Positions 47,535 to 60,050 of a stretch of DNA of 64,000 bases are shown here, piece by piece. Position 1 is the stretch's first letter. Each line of letters opens with the position of its first letter. Where the stretch lies: assembly GCF_035046485.1 (NCBI RefSeq), contig NC_085137.1, forward strand, positions 499,616,536 to 499,680,535. Reading direction: 5' to 3'. The stretch is from Aedes albopictus. Lineage: Eukaryota > Arthropoda > Insecta > Diptera > Culicidae. A model generated the notes under the pieces. The model had not been told where the DNA came from, did not search any database, and saw only the letters and a program-made list of their open reading frames with translations. Made by a program: the position numbers and the translations under genes.

Positions 47535-48058
47535 GCAGCAGAGGCTTTCCACGGACCAGCACGAATCCATTTTAATCGATGTTTTTAATTTACTTGATAT
47601 TTTTGTATACTATTCCTTTTCATGTGAGAAACCATTTTTTCATATCAAAAATTAATATTTTGTCTCGACTAACTTTCAAATAGGGCCTATGAAAAAATGG
47701 AACACAAGCAAACAAAAAATTATAACACGGAAACGGCTTGTTCGATCGGAAAGGTGTCTTCAGCAAAGTTGTAGAATAATATATGGCGGCTCTCAGAAAA
47801 ATACACATTGAAAAATTTATTTAGTTTTTTTCTGAAAAAACTGAATTTTGTTACTAAAAATTAAATATCTCAAAAAGCTATTTTTTTACCTTCGTGTTTT
47901 TTTGTGAGAATAAAGTTCATTCTGTTAACTATCATCTGTAAAATTTTTATAGTGGTAAAAAAATGTACAAACAAGTTACGGCACTTTGAACATTTTTGGT
48001 TGCGTGTTTTTTTAGAGTGCATGACGAATTTCCCGCAAACTAGATTTTGGGGTTGGCA
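47535..48058 (+). repeat. Old interspersed repeat, copy 1, left part
   Basis: Matches the reverse complement of about 60370-60870: shared phrases include GGCTTTCCACG, CAAATAGGGCCTATGAAAAA, TGAATTTTGTTACTAAAAAT and AGTTCATTCTGTTAACTA. It stops at the 9.75-kb insertion and resumes at 57816. Unnamed; no coding capacity. Confidence 0.8.
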
Positions 48059-48074
48059 CACTAGCGTGCACAGG

Positions 48075-50790
48075 GGGGGGGGGGGCACTTGCCCCCCCTT
48101 CTATAAAAAAATCTATGCACCATTTTTGCAATTCTTGCACCTTACCACGCAATGTTGAGAATCACTGAGCTATGGTGCACCATTGACACATACAATTTCA
48201 TAGTATCTCATGCACAACCATGATGTTCTCAAAATCATCTAGGCTAAACTCACGCACCATCTTCTAACTAATCAGTGATGTCAGCACCACATTTGAAAAA
48301 CATGCACCATTTTGGCATTTCGTATTCCAAAACTGTATTCCATGTACGTGAATCATGGTGACTTCGGCACCACATTGAATTCTAAGCACCATTTTTGCAA
48401 TTCGTGCACCTAGCCATACAAAATAACGAGTATCACTGAATAACAGTGACGATACCTCATACTGATATGCACCATCATGAAATTTCATACACCATCATAG
48501 CTCTTCAAGCACCAATTTAGCGTTTATCATATCATCTAGGCATCTAAAGCACCGTAATGTCGTGAGCATCACACAAAATACATTTTTTTTGTATGCTATA
48601 CACCATTTTTCCAATTCGTGCACCTAACCATAAGCTTTGAAAAACGGTGACAACTAATGCATCATCTAGTATCATGCACCTTCTTCAAAGCTTTCGAACC
48701 ACCATTTTGGCATTCACTATATCATCTAGGCATCTTATGCACCATTATGATGTGGTTCGAAAGTGAATTTGATGCACCATTTTGGTATTTCGCATACAAA
48801 ATAGCATTCCTTGTACCTGGACTATGTTGATTTCTGTGCCGCATTGAGTTTCCCGCACCATGTTTGCAATTCGTGCACCTACACTGCCCATGATCGCATA
48901 TCAGTCCCATCTTTGCTGGGTTTCCTATTCATATGGGACAATTATGCGATCATAGGCAGTACATATGGAATTTGTTGAGTATAACTGAATCATGGTAAAA
49001 CTAATGCACCATACAGACATCATGTAGCTCCTTTGCATCCCATGTACCACCTTGATGATCACATAAATATCTAAGCACCATCTCACGCGTCATCTAAGCA
49101 TTTAATTAACATTTGAATTTCATAAGCTCCATTTTGCCATATCGTATACCCAATTGTATTCCATGTACCTGATCCATGTTGACTTCCGCACCACATTAAA
49201 TTCTATGCATCATTTTTGCAATTCTTGATTTTAGATCTATCCACCCAATGTTGAGAATCACTGAATCATGATGGCAACAAATGCACCCCTGATACATACA
49301 ATTTCTTAGTATCTCATGCACAACCATGATGTTCTCAGAATCTTTTTTAGACTAATCTAACGCACCATCTTTTAACTAATCAGTGATGTCAGCACCATAT
49401 TCGAATAACATGCACCATTTTGGCATTTCGTTTTCCAAAACTGTAATCCATTTACGTGAACCTGGTGACTTCGACACTACATTGAATTCCATTTTTGCAA
49501 TTCGTGCACCTAGCCATACACAATGTCGAGTGTCGCTGAATAACGGTGATAACTAATACAGCACACTAACATCATGTACCTTCTTCAAAGCATCCACAGA
49601 TTGATCTAGTTATCCACGCATTATGCTGATCTCATGCACTAACTTTTAATCAACTAATCATTAAATCATTAAATTTCATGCACCATCAAAGCTTTCCAAG
49701 CACCATTTCAGCGTTTATTATATCATCTAGGCATCTGATGCACCATTATGTTGTAAGCATCACATAATATACTTTTATTTTGTATTCTATGCACCATTTT
49801 TGCAATTCGTGCACCTAACCATGCAACATGTTGATAATCTTTGAATAACGGTGACAACTAATGTAGCTCACAAGCATCATACGCCTTCTTCCAAGCCTTC
49901 AATGCACCATTTTGGCATTCATTATACCATCTAGGTATCTTATGCACCATTATGATGTGGTTAACATTTAAATATGATGCACCATTTTAGCATTTCGCAT
50001 ACAAAATAGTATTCCACGTACCTGGAACATGTTGATTTCTGTGCCACATTGAGTTTCCTGCACCTTTGCACGAATTGCAAGTGCACCTTAATATGAAACA
50101 TGACGAGTATAACAGAATCATGGTGAAGCTAGTGCACCATACAGACATCATGCACCGCCATGATGTTCACAGAATCATCTAGGCCACATCTCACGCACCA
50201 TCTTTGAATCAAATATGTGTCTAATTGCGAAATAATGCACCATCGTTAATTTTCATGCATTACTAAAGCATTTAATGCGTAATCGAGGCGTTCACTATAT
50301 CATCTAGGCATCTATTGCACCATTATTATTGCATGTAGTTTCGTACATCGAAATAGCATTTATTGTACGATGTCAACTCTAATGCATCATACTGACATCA
50401 AGCACCATCTTTGAATGACATGCTCCATATCAGCATTCAATGCACCATACCAATGAACTCAGTGTTACCAGAAGAACCTATACACCACGGTGACCTCATG
50501 CACCTTTATTGCCGCACGCAATTTGATTTTCACGCAGCGCCAACATTTTTATGTTTACACCATCTCCAAATCTCATGTTTTATCTTAGCATTCTATAAAT
50601 CAAATTGCAATTACTTACCACGCATGCATTATCTCGACGTTCCCTTGATCATTAAGGTATATAATAAACCATACTCACATCACACACCTTTTTAAAATTC
50701 TGTACACCTTCTTGGTGTTCATTGTATCATCCACAATTGAATTTTATATACCATTTTGTGATTTGCGCATCAAAATAGCATTCCGTGGAT
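48075..50790 (+). repeat. GCACCAT satellite-like block with a higher-order period of about 1.1-1.2 kb
   Basis: Short units of 40-60 bp centre on TATGCACCATTTTTGCAATT and CGTGCACCTA. Long stretches recur: 48180-48420 against 49290-49510, 48590-48670 against 49790-49870, and 48720-48870 against 49920-50060. Confidence 0.85.
48892..48959. mobile_element. Tiny MITE of about 68 bp inside the GCACCAT block
   Basis: CTGCCCATGATCGCATATCA and its complement TTATGCGATCATAGGCAG form arms around a loop of about 20 bp, next to TA at both sides. The arms continue through GTCCCAT/ATGGGAC. Confidence 0.7.
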
Positions 50791-50794
50791 CATT

Positions 50795-53700
50795 TTGAGA
50801 AACACTTTACCAGCTCGAGAAATATCTGGAGTAATCCGTGGAGGCATTCTAGGAGAAATCCCTGAAGAAATTTCAGGGGTAATCCTTGAAGGACTTTCTG
50901 GAGGAATCCCTGAAGGCATTACTAAAGAAGTGCTTGAAAAATTTCTTGAAAGAAGCTCTCAAAAACTGGAAGAGGAGTCAAGAAATTCCTGTAGAATTTG
51001 CAGGAGGAGCTACTATGGGAATTGCTGGAAAAATTATTGAAGGAAATCTCTGGAGGCATCCCTAAAGGAATCCTTGAAGAATTTCCTAGGGGAATCCGTA
51101 GAGGAATTCGTGAAAGAATTCATAGAGTAATTTGTGGAGAAATATTTCGAAAAACTCCTGGACAAATTTCTTGAAGAGTTCCAGCAGGGGCTCATTGACG
51201 AACCCCTGGAGGATTTCCTGGAGTAAACTCTGGAGGCATTCCTGGAAGAAACCCTGGAGGAATTCCTGGAAGAATTTCTGGAGGAATCTCTGAAGGCATC
51301 CCTGAAGGAATCCTTGGAAGAATGCCTGGAATTTTCCTTGTGGGCTTCGTGGCCGAGCGGTTAGCGGCGTCAGTCGTTTAGGTGTCTCGTAAGCCTCGGA
51401 GTGTGGGTTCGATTCCCGCTCCAGTCGGGGAAAACTTTTCGTCGGATGAAAAATTCTCCACTGGGCCACTGGGTGTTATATGTGTTGTCCGTTGTCAAAT
51501 GTTAGTATTGTTCAGTCTGTAGAGGCCGCGAGGTCGAAGACGGTGTAATTGTCTTAAAAAAAAAAGAATTCCTGGAGGAACTTCTGGAACAATGTCCGAA
51601 GGAATTTCTGCAGGAATCCCTGAGGAAATTTCTGGAAAGACATTTGGAGGAGTTTCTAAGAATTCCTGGAGGAAGCTATGAGAAATTTCTGGAGGAATCC
51701 CTTATGTAATCCCTGGAGGAATTCCTGAAGGAATCCGTGAAGGAATTACAGGATGAAACACTGGAGGGGTGACAGAAGGAATCCATGAAATAATTCATGG
51801 AGGAATTCCAGGATGAATTGCTGGAGGAATTCCTGAAGGATTTTTTGGAAAAAATTCCTGCATGAATTTGTGGAAGAATAACTCGAGGAATTCAATGACG
51901 AATCCTTACAGAAATTACTGGAGAAATCTCTGGAGGAATTTGTGGAGCAATTTCTGGAGGAATCAGTGGAGGCATTCCTGAAGGATTTTTTGGAAGAATC
52001 CGTGAAAAAATTCTTTGAGGAATATCTGGAGGAATTCTTTCAAGAATTATTGGAAGAATTTCTGGAGGATTTTCAGGAGGAGTACTTGGCTGAATCCCTG
52101 GAGACATTCATAGAGGAAATCCTAGAGAAAGCTTTGGAAAATTCCTGGAGAAATCCCTGCTGTAATCCTAGGAGGAATTCCTGAAGGAATCCGTAAAGGA
52201 ATTCAAGGATGAATCCCTGGAGAATTACTAGAGAAACTTCTGCAAGAATCCCTTAAAGTTTTTTCTGGAGAAATTCCTAAAAAATGTAGGAATTCCTGGA
52301 AGAATTTCTGTAGGATTTCCTGAAGGAATGCTTTGAAAAATTTCTGGAAAAATATTTGCGGCTTCCTGGAACGATTAAACGAACTCCTCGAGCAAAAGAA
52401 TTCCTAAAGGGATTTTTGAGAAATATCTGAAGAAATTCATTGAAGAATCCCTGGAGGAGTTCCTGATGGAATTCCTGGAGAAATTCCTGTCGAAATCCAT
52501 GGAGGAATACCTGAAGAAATTTTTCGAGGAATTCCTGGAACAGTTCCAGGAGAAGTTTTTTTTTCTGGAGAAATTCATGGATAAATTCTTGTAGGAATAC
52601 CTAGAGGAATTCTTGGAGGAATCCATGAAGAATTTTTTAGATGATTTTCTGGAGCAATTGATAGAGAAATTTTTATAGTTGTCCCAGGAGAAATTTCTGG
52701 AGAGATTCCTTGAAAAATTCCAGAAAAAAATGTCTGTAGAAATCCCTGGAGAAATTTCTCGAGGAATTCCTGGAAGAGTTCCGGGAGAAATTTCTTCAGG
52801 ATATTCTGGAGAAATCCGAGCAGGAATTCCTTTAGGAGTCCTTGCGGAAATTCCTGGAAGAATCTCTGTAGAAATCCCCGGAGGTATTCAAAATGGAATT
52901 AACGAAGGAATTTTTGAAGTAATAATGGTGGAATTCCTGGAGCAATTTCCGAAAGAATTCTTTGAGGTATTTTTTGCGAAACATTCCTGGAGAAATTCCT
53001 GGAAGATTTTCTTGAGCAATCTTTGGAGAAATTCCTGGAGGAATCCATGTTTGCATTCCGGGAGGTATTTCTGGATAAATTCCTGAAGATTTTTTTTTTG
53101 GTGGAATATCTAGAGAAATTCCTGGATGAATTCTTTAAGGAATTTCTGGACAAATATTTAAGGCTTCCTGGACGAATTTCTAGAGGAACTCCTCGAGGAA
53201 TTTGTGAAGGATTGTTTTGAGTAATTTCTGAAGAAACTCATAGATGGACTCCTGGATGAATTCCCGAAGAAATTCCTGGAGGAATCCATGGAGAAATCCC
53301 TAAAGGAATTCCTAGAGAAATACCCAGAGAAGATCCGGGAAAAATCCCTGCTGTAATCCTAGGAGGGATTCCTGAAGGAATCTGTGAAGGAATTCAAGGA
53401 TGAATCCCTGGAGAATTCCTAGAGAAATATCTGGAAGAACCCTTGAAGATTTTTCTGGAGAAATTCCTGAAAAATGAAGGAATTCCTGGAAAAATTTCTG
53501 CAGGATTTCCTGAAGGAACTTTTTGAAAAATTCCTGGAAAAATATTTGCGGCTTCCTGGAGAAATGATTTAAGGAACTCATCGAGCAATTTCTGAAAGAT
53601 TTCCCAGAGGGATTTTTGAGGAATATCTGAAGAAATTCATTGATGAAATTCGTGGAGAAATTCATGGAGGAATCCCTGGAGGAATCCCTGGAGAAATTTT

Positions 53701-56700
53701 TCGAGGAATTCCTAGAGGAATTCCTGGAACAGTTTCGGGAGAAGTTCTTTCTGGAGAAATTCGTGGATAAACTCTTGGAGGAATACCTAGAGGAATTCTT
53801 GGGGGTATTCATGAAGAATTTTTTTGAGGATTTTCTGGAGCAAAAACTAGAGAATTTTTTATAGTTGTCCCAGGAGAAATTTCTGGAGAGATTCCTGGAA
53901 AAATTCCAGATATGAAAATTCTGTGGAAATCCCTGGAAAAAAATCTCGAGGAATTCCTGGAAGAGTTCCGGGAGAAATTTCTTCAGTATTTTCTTGAGAA
54001 ATCCGAGCAGGAATTCCTTAAAGTATCCTTGATGAAAATCCTGGAGGAATATCTGTAGAAATTCAAGATGGAATAACTGAAAAAAATTTTGAGGGAATGA
54101 ATGGAGGAATTCCTTAAGGAATTCCCGAAAAAAATCTTTGAGGTATTTTTTGCGAAACATTCCTGGAGAAATTCCTGGATGATTTTTTTCAGGAATCTCT
54201 GGAGAAATTTCTGGAAGAATCCATGTTTGCATTCCGAGAGGTATTTCTGGATAAATTCCTCCAAAATTTTTTGGAGGAATTCATTTATGAATTCTTAGAG
54301 AAATAACTAGAGATATTCCTGGATGAATTCTTTAAGGCATTTCTGGACAAATATTGAAAGCTTCCTGGAGGAATGTCTGGAGGAGCTCCTCAAGGAATTA
54401 ATAAAGGATTTATTTAGCAATTACTGAAGAAACTCATGGATGAATTCCCGAAGAAATTTTGAAGGAATCCATGGAGAAATCTCTGGAGGAATTCCTAGAG
54501 AAATTCCCGGAAAAGATCCGGGAAAAATTCTTTTAGGATTTTCTGGAGGAATTAGTCGAGGAATTACTGGAAGAATCCCTGCCTGGAGACAATATTGGAG
54601 GAATTCTGGCAGAAATTCTTAGAGAATTTTCTGTAGGAATTACGGTAGCAATCCCTGGAGGTATTTCATGAGGATTCCGTGGAAGTATCCCTGGAGGAAT
54701 TCCTAGAAGAGTTCTGGGAGAAATTGATTGAGGATTATGTGGAGTATTTCGTGAAGGATTTCCTGGAAAAATCCCTGGATGAAAGCCTTGAGAAATTTCT
54801 GGTGGAATCCAAGGAGGAAGGAATTTTTGAAGGAGTTCCTGAAAAAAAAATCCTTGAGAAATTCCTGGAGGAATCCATGGAGGTATCCCTGAAGGAATTC
54901 TTGGAAGGGTTCCGGGAGACATTCCTTTAAAATTCTCTGGAGGAATTCTGACAGGAATTCCTAGAGGATTTTCTGGAGTAATTCCTGGAGGTATTTCTGG
55001 ATGATTTTTGAAGAAATTCATGAATAAATCGTTGAAGGAATGAATCCCTGAAGAAATCCTTGAGAATTTCCTGTAGAATTTCCTGGAGGAATCCATTGAA
55101 AAATTGTTCGAGAAATTCCAGGAGGAAATCCTGGAAGAGTTCCGGTAAAAGTTACTTTAGGGTTTTTCTGGAGGAATCTGTAGAGCAATTCCTTGAAGAA
55201 TCCCTGGAGGAAACATTGAAGAAATTCTGGCAGACATTCCTAGAGGATTTTCTCTAGAAGAAATTTCATGAGGAATCTCTGGATGAATTCCTGGGGGTAA
55301 TTCTGAAGAAATTTCTGGAGTATTCACTGGAGGAATTATTTGGGGAAATTCTGGAGAAATATATGAGGCTTCATGGAGAAATTTCTGAAGGAACTCCTCG
55401 AGGAATTTCTGAAGGAATTTCTGGAGGAATTTCTGCAGGATTTTTTTAAAGAATTTCTAAAGAAATTTTTTTAACGAATCCCTGCAAGAACTCCTTGAGA
55501 AACTCCAAGAAAAAGTTCTGGAGGAGTTCTTTGAGGAATGCAAGGAGAAATCCTGGAGATTCCTGGAAGAGTTTCGGGTGAAATTACTTTAGGATTTTCT
55601 GGTGGAGTTCATGGATGATTTTCGGGGAGAAATCCCTGGAGGCATCTCGGGGAAATTTCTGGATGAATGTGTAAAGGAACTACTCGAGCAAATTCTGAAG
55701 GAATACCTGGAGGAGTTTTTTGAGGAATTTTTGAAGAAATTTATGAATGAATTCCTGCAGGAATTCTTGGATAAATTGCTGGAAAAAATCCTGAAGAAAT
55801 TCCTGAAGGAATCCGTGGAGGATTTCCTGGACAAATTTCTTGTGGAATTCCTCGAGAAATTCTTGGAAGGGTTCCGGGAGACATTCTTGGGGAACTCAGG
55901 CAGAAATTCCTAGAGGAGTTGCTGGAGGAATATCAGGAGTTCTTCCTCGACAAGTTTCTGAAAGAATTCCTGGTGGAATTTCTGGAGGATTTTTTGTGAA
56001 ATTTCCGAAAAAAAATCATGGAGTGATCCCTGGAGGAATTCCTGATGAAATTGTTTGAGAATTTCCTGGAGGAATCCATGGAAGAATCCTTGGAGAAATT
56101 TCTTGAGGAATACCTGGAAGAATTCCGTGATAAATTCCTTTAGCATGTTATGGAGGCATTCGTGGAGGAAATATTGGGGGAATTCTGATAAGCAGACATT
56201 CAGAATTTTTCCTAGAAAAATGTCAGGAGGGATCTCTGGAGGAATTTTAGGTGTATTTACTGGAGGAATTCCTGGAGGATTTATTTGAGGAATTTCTGGA
56301 GAAATATATGAGGCTTCCTGGAGAAATGTCTGAAAGAACTCCTCGAGGGATTTCTGAAGGAATTACTGAAGGAATTTCTGGAAGAAGTTTCTGAGGAATT
56401 TCTGAAAAAAATCAGTAATGAATCCCTGGAGAAACTCCTGAAGAAATTTCTGAAAAAAATCTAAAGAAATTCCTGGAGGATTCCCTGGAGGTATTCCTGG
56501 AAGAGTTTTGGAAGAAATTCCTTTAGGATTTTCTGCAGGAATCCGTGGAGGAATTCCTGAAAGAAATCACTAGTTGTATATTGGAGGAATTTCTAAAGAA
56601 ATGTCTGAAGGAACCCCTCGAGGAGTTTCTAAGGGAATATCTGGAGGTATTTCTGAAGAAATTCATTATTGAATCCCTGTAGGAATTCCTGAAAAAAAAT

Positions 56701-57410
56701 CCTGGAGAAATTACTGGAGGAATCTGTGGAGAATTTCCTGTAGAGATTCCTCGCAACATATTTGGAAGGGATCCGGGAGACATTCTTTTAGGATTCTCTG
56801 GAGAAATTCTGGCAGAAATTCCTAGAGGATTTTCTGGAGAAATCCCTGGAGGAATTTCATGAGGAATTCTTAGAGAATTTTTTTGGAGGAATTCCTGTAG
56901 GAATTTCTGGCGTTATTTTTCGAGAAATTTCTGAAGGAATTTCTAAAGGAATTTGTTGTAAGAAGAATTTTTTGAAAAAATTCATGGATTCAGGAATTCC
57001 TGAAAAAATCGTGGAGAATTTCCTGGATAATTTTCTGAAGGAACTCCTGGAGGAATTTCTCGAGAAATTCCAGGAAGATAATATTTAGAAACTCCTTTAG
57101 AATTTTCTGGGGGATTCCGTGGAGCAATTCCTAGAGGAATCCCTGGAGGAAATATTGGGGGAATTCTGGCAGACATTCCTAGAGGATTTTTCCTGAAAGA
57201 AATTTCAGGATGAATTCCTGAAGGTAATTTTGGAAGACTTTGTGGAGTATATACTGGAGGAATTCCTGGAGAAATATATGAGAATTCCTGGAGGAAATTC
57301 TGAAGAAATTATTGGAAGATTTTTTGGAGGAATTCCTGGAGCAATCATGCACGAATCTTTGGAGAAATCCTAGAGGAATCTCTGCAGATTGCAACAAGGA
57401 TTCCGATCAA
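50795..57410 (+). repeat. GAATTCCTGGAG array, about 6.6 kb
   Basis: Degenerate 12-bp units of GAATTCCTGGAG and variants (AAATTTCTGGAG, AATCCCTGGAGG) fill this block. Twelve bases equal four codons, so frames of up to 306 residues appear (53312-54232, minus). These are E/F/L-rich or S/R/N-rich low-complexity products, not genes. Related to the 12.4-22.2 kb array. One SINE is inserted at 51342. Confidence 0.9.
51342..51566 (+). mobile_element. tRNA-derived SINE, copy 1
   Basis: The head is a class II tRNA-like unit: box A GTGGCCGAGCGGTTAGCG, a long variable arm, and box B GGTTCGATTCCCGC. The body has GGGGAAAACTTTTCGTC, GGGCCACTGGGTGTTAT and TTCAGTCTGTAGAGGC, with GAAGACGGTGT and a poly(A) end. 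A Ser- or Leu-type tRNA ancestor is likely. It resembles the tRNA-related SINEs known from Aedes (Feilai-type), but the exact family is not verified. Confidence 0.85.
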
Positions 57411-57815
57411 AATGTTCTATCTAGGAATTCTGACATTCTTCAATTCTAGCATAACTAATTGTCCAGGATCAAAATTCTTTCACAACGACAATATTTCTTT
57501 TTATAATTGATAATTTTCTGGATATTCTTCATTGTATTTGATACGATTATAAAATGTTATAAGAGTCGAGATAATGACTTCATATTAAAGTTTCGTAAAG
57601 CCTTGATATAATCACCATCCGAAGCCTTCTCCAGACTCCCAATATGAAGTACTTGGCTGGCGATGTTAGCACCACAACATGTTGAAACCCCTACTTGGGA
57701 ATTCATATTGCGTGTAACACCATAATTCTATTTTGCACCATGATCATACAAATATTGCACCATAATAATGGTGCCCCCCCTAAGCAAGAACCCTGCGCAC
57801 GCTAGTGGGTTGGCA

Positions 57816-58180
57816 GCACCCTCTCAGATTTCAATGGAATTGTGTAGGTATGAAGACTATGTACTTTAAAGCAACGTTGCATACTTTGTTGTTTTTTTAA
57901 ATTTATCTTCACTAATATTTGAAAAGGGCTTAAGTTTTTGACTATTTTATTTATACCAATATAACTTAAAAATAACATGACCTGCAAAATATAATGACAC
58001 GAATGCCACAATAATGGTAAAGTGTCGTTAATAAATAGTAATAATAATAATGACCTGCAAAAAAGTGTGGTATGTGTGACTTTAAGGAATTTGTGTAAAC
58101 TTTCAAGTAAAAATTGAAATATTGAAAAAACGATCACGCTAAAAAAAGTTAAAAAATAAATTGAAGTCAATTTGGAATAC
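57816..58180 (+). repeat. Old interspersed repeat, copy 1, right part
   Basis: Continues 47535-48058 after the 9.75-kb insertion. CTCTCAGATTTCAATGGAAT, CACTAATATTTGAAAAGGGC and CAATATAACTTAAAAATAAC match the reverse complement of 60100-60350. It contains the small retroposon at 57990-58049. Confidence 0.78.
57990..58049 (+). mobile_element. 60-bp 5'-truncated LINE or SINE end with 13-bp target duplication
   Basis: The insertion ends in AATAGTAATAATAATA and is flanked by ATGACCTGCAAAA at 57977-57989 and again at 58050-58062. The inverted paralogous copy near 60190 lacks it. TAA-rich tails are usual for I- and Jockey-related LINEs. Confidence 0.8.
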
Positions 58181-58181
58181 A

Positions 58182-58430
58182 TGCCCATTTGCGAAATTAA
58201 ATTAATCCTATTTCGGAGAACCAAACCCCACACTAACCAATAAGAATAGAATTCAAAATGGATCAAAGTAATTAAATTGCTATTATCTAAATTTAACCCA
58301 ACACAAAATGTTTTTTTTTAGTCAAACCAATTTTTGGGTATTTTTATACGTGGATTTTCACATATTGATATTGAACATAGCTTTACATGTTTCAATTATA
58401 AATCTATCCAATACAAAGAATGTGGGCTTC
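58182..58430. other. No recognised feature
   Basis: AT-rich spacer before SINE copy 2. Confidence 0.4.
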
Positions 58431-58433
58431 GTG

Positions 58434-58650
58434 GCCGTGCGGTTAGCGGCGTCAGTCGTCTAGGCGTTTCGTAAGCCTCGGAGTGCGGGTTCGATTCCCG
58501 CTCCAGTCGGGGAAAACTTTTCGTCAAACGGAAAATTCTCCATTGGGCCACTGGGTGTTATGCGTGTTGTCCGTTGTCTCTTGTATGTAATGTTCAGTCT
58601 GTGCAGCCTCTGGCTGAAGACGGTGTAGTGTCTTTTTGTCTTTTTATAAT
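58434..58650 (+). mobile_element. tRNA-derived SINE, copy 2
   Basis: Same organisation as 51342-51566 (box A-like GTGGCCGTGCGGTTAGCG with one change, box B GGTTCGATTCCCGC, GAAGACGGTGTAGTGTC end). It has a T-rich GTCTTTTTGTCTTTTT tail where copy 1 has poly(A). About 85-90% alike by eye. Confidence 0.85.
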
Positions 58651-59035
58651 ATAATTTAGGATTCTCTTTTGAACCAGAACACCAGATTTGTTACACAGAA
58701 ATTCAGAACATCAACCAGAAGTCGAATTTCAACTTAAAAGTTTTCTTATTCAAAAGAGAATAAAATAAATACTGTGCATTAGATAGACTTGTGATTGAAA
58801 CATATGGGGCTATGTTTAATTTAATATCTGTAAAAAACGCCCTGGATAAAATCTTTTGTTTTCTACCGAAGAGAAACACGCAAAATGATGACATGAAGTA
58901 TTTGTTGTTAGGAACCGTCCATTAAAGACGTAGCATTTTAGAGGAAGTTTATGATATTGCTAGGAGCCCTCTATTAGGTATAGGAGAATATACTTTAAGA
59001 GGGAAGGAGCTGTCAAAAATGTTCTACTAATGCTA

Positions 59036-59982
59036 CCGTGATTTCGAATGCAGCGATATGGTCAAACTCAAACATTACAGAATCCTTGAAAAAGGTCCAA
59101 TAAGGACCGAAACGTCGGGTTAAGAAAACATATAGTTCTTTTTGATTGACCAAATTAGACTGAATTGCCAATTAAAGATATCATCCAACGTACAGTCGAT
59201 CACCCAAAGAAAGTCAAACTCAAAGCAATAAACAAGTACGACCACGATTCTCATCAGTCAACGAGATTGAAACTTTTACTACAAATCATTTTATTGCAAT
59301 AGGTAAATATCATTTAAAATAAAAAAACAATAATTTTGCTTTCGGGATGAAATTGATCAGTAAATGAAATACCTTTGCATGTGCCAAAAATATGTTTTCC
59401 ACCTGAATTAACAACCCCAGAATGCGAAATGCTGCGCAAAAGTTTAACGAGTTTTCTCAATTTTTAATTATTCAAGTTTTAAATTTAATAAATTTCATGA
59501 AAACGCCTTAAAGTATGCACTTTTCATACTGAAAAAGTGATTACTTCCGGAAAGTGCAATTTTATGTATAAATTTGAATACATATTTATAAAATTTTTGA
59601 TTATGAAATCGTGTTTAGCAAATACTTGGCAGCTAAAAGCATCCATTCGAATATTCATTACATGTGCGATACAGCCACGGTAACAAAAGTTTGAAAGGGT
59701 ATTTGAGGTTCGCCAAACACGCAATTACGGAAAATATTGAATTTAATACAGAAATATGTGGCTAATTGACTGTAAAACATGTAACTCATCATTCAATAAT
59801 CCTTTAACCGGATGATGGTCATTTTCTACAAATTGTTTTAGGTTTTTTTGTTTTTTTTAACACATTTATTGGAACTTTATTCAACTAGACGCATACAGTT
59901 TAAAGCAATATTTTTAACAAATGAACATGACCCTCACGTCGATCAATTTCACCCCACTGATCAGTTTCACCCGAAATCACGG
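59036..59982. mobile_element. Possible TA-target element with CCGTGATTTCG ends
   Basis: CGAAATCACGG followed by TA (59983-59984) ends a segment with TTTCACCCCACTGATCAGTT, in the style of the other TA-CCG elements. TACCG and ATTTCGAA near 59035-59047 may be the opposite end. The left side lacks the GGGTGAAATTGATC part, so it is truncated or coincidental. Confidence 0.4.
59085..59119 (+). ncRNA. Hammerhead-like motif 3 (Penelope-type)
   Basis: CTTGAAAAA, stem GGTCC/GGACC with loop AATAA, then GAAACGTCGGG. Compared with 23779-23813 the second stem pair is G-C instead of A-T, a compensated change that supports a conserved RNA helix. Flanks resemble the tail after motif 1 (TTTGATTGACCAAATTAGAC against TCCTCCAAGACTGC), suggesting a solo Penelope terminal repeat. 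Confidence 0.45.
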
Positions 59983-60050
59983 TACCTCAGAAATACTTTT
60001 CTTCAAAAGTGCGCATCTTGCGATATATGGCAAAATTTTCAATAATTACA
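59120..60050. other. No recognised gene
   Basis: AT-rich sequence with short chance frames. Only the possible element end at 59938-59982 stands out. Confidence 0.4.

Larger units (their letters stand above)
48059..57807. mobile_element. 9.75-kb TIR element carrying two satellite-like arrays
   Basis: The ends CACTAGCGTGCACAGGG and (complement of right end) CACTAGCGTGCGCAGGG match at 16 of 17 bases and lead into G/C runs. The 8-bp duplication GGTTGGCA is perfect (48051-48058 and 57808-57815), as in hAT or P elements. The related repeat at 60240-60400 keeps the empty site with a single GTTTGGCA. The interior is GCACCAT repeats (48075-50790), GAATTCCTGGAG arrays (50795-57410) and a last GCACCAT block (57650-57775). 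No transposase was found, so mobilisation in trans is inferred. Confidence 0.88.

Noticed and set aside
53312..54232. 306-residue open frame on the minus strand
   Set aside because: Entirely repeat-derived S/R/N/F/L-rich sequence from the GAATTCCTGGAG array; no domain and overlapping frames on the other strand.
50795..57410. CRISPR-like or satellite array with constant spacers
   Set aside because: Units are degenerate and contiguous, with no conserved repeat separated by unique spacers, and the genome is animal.
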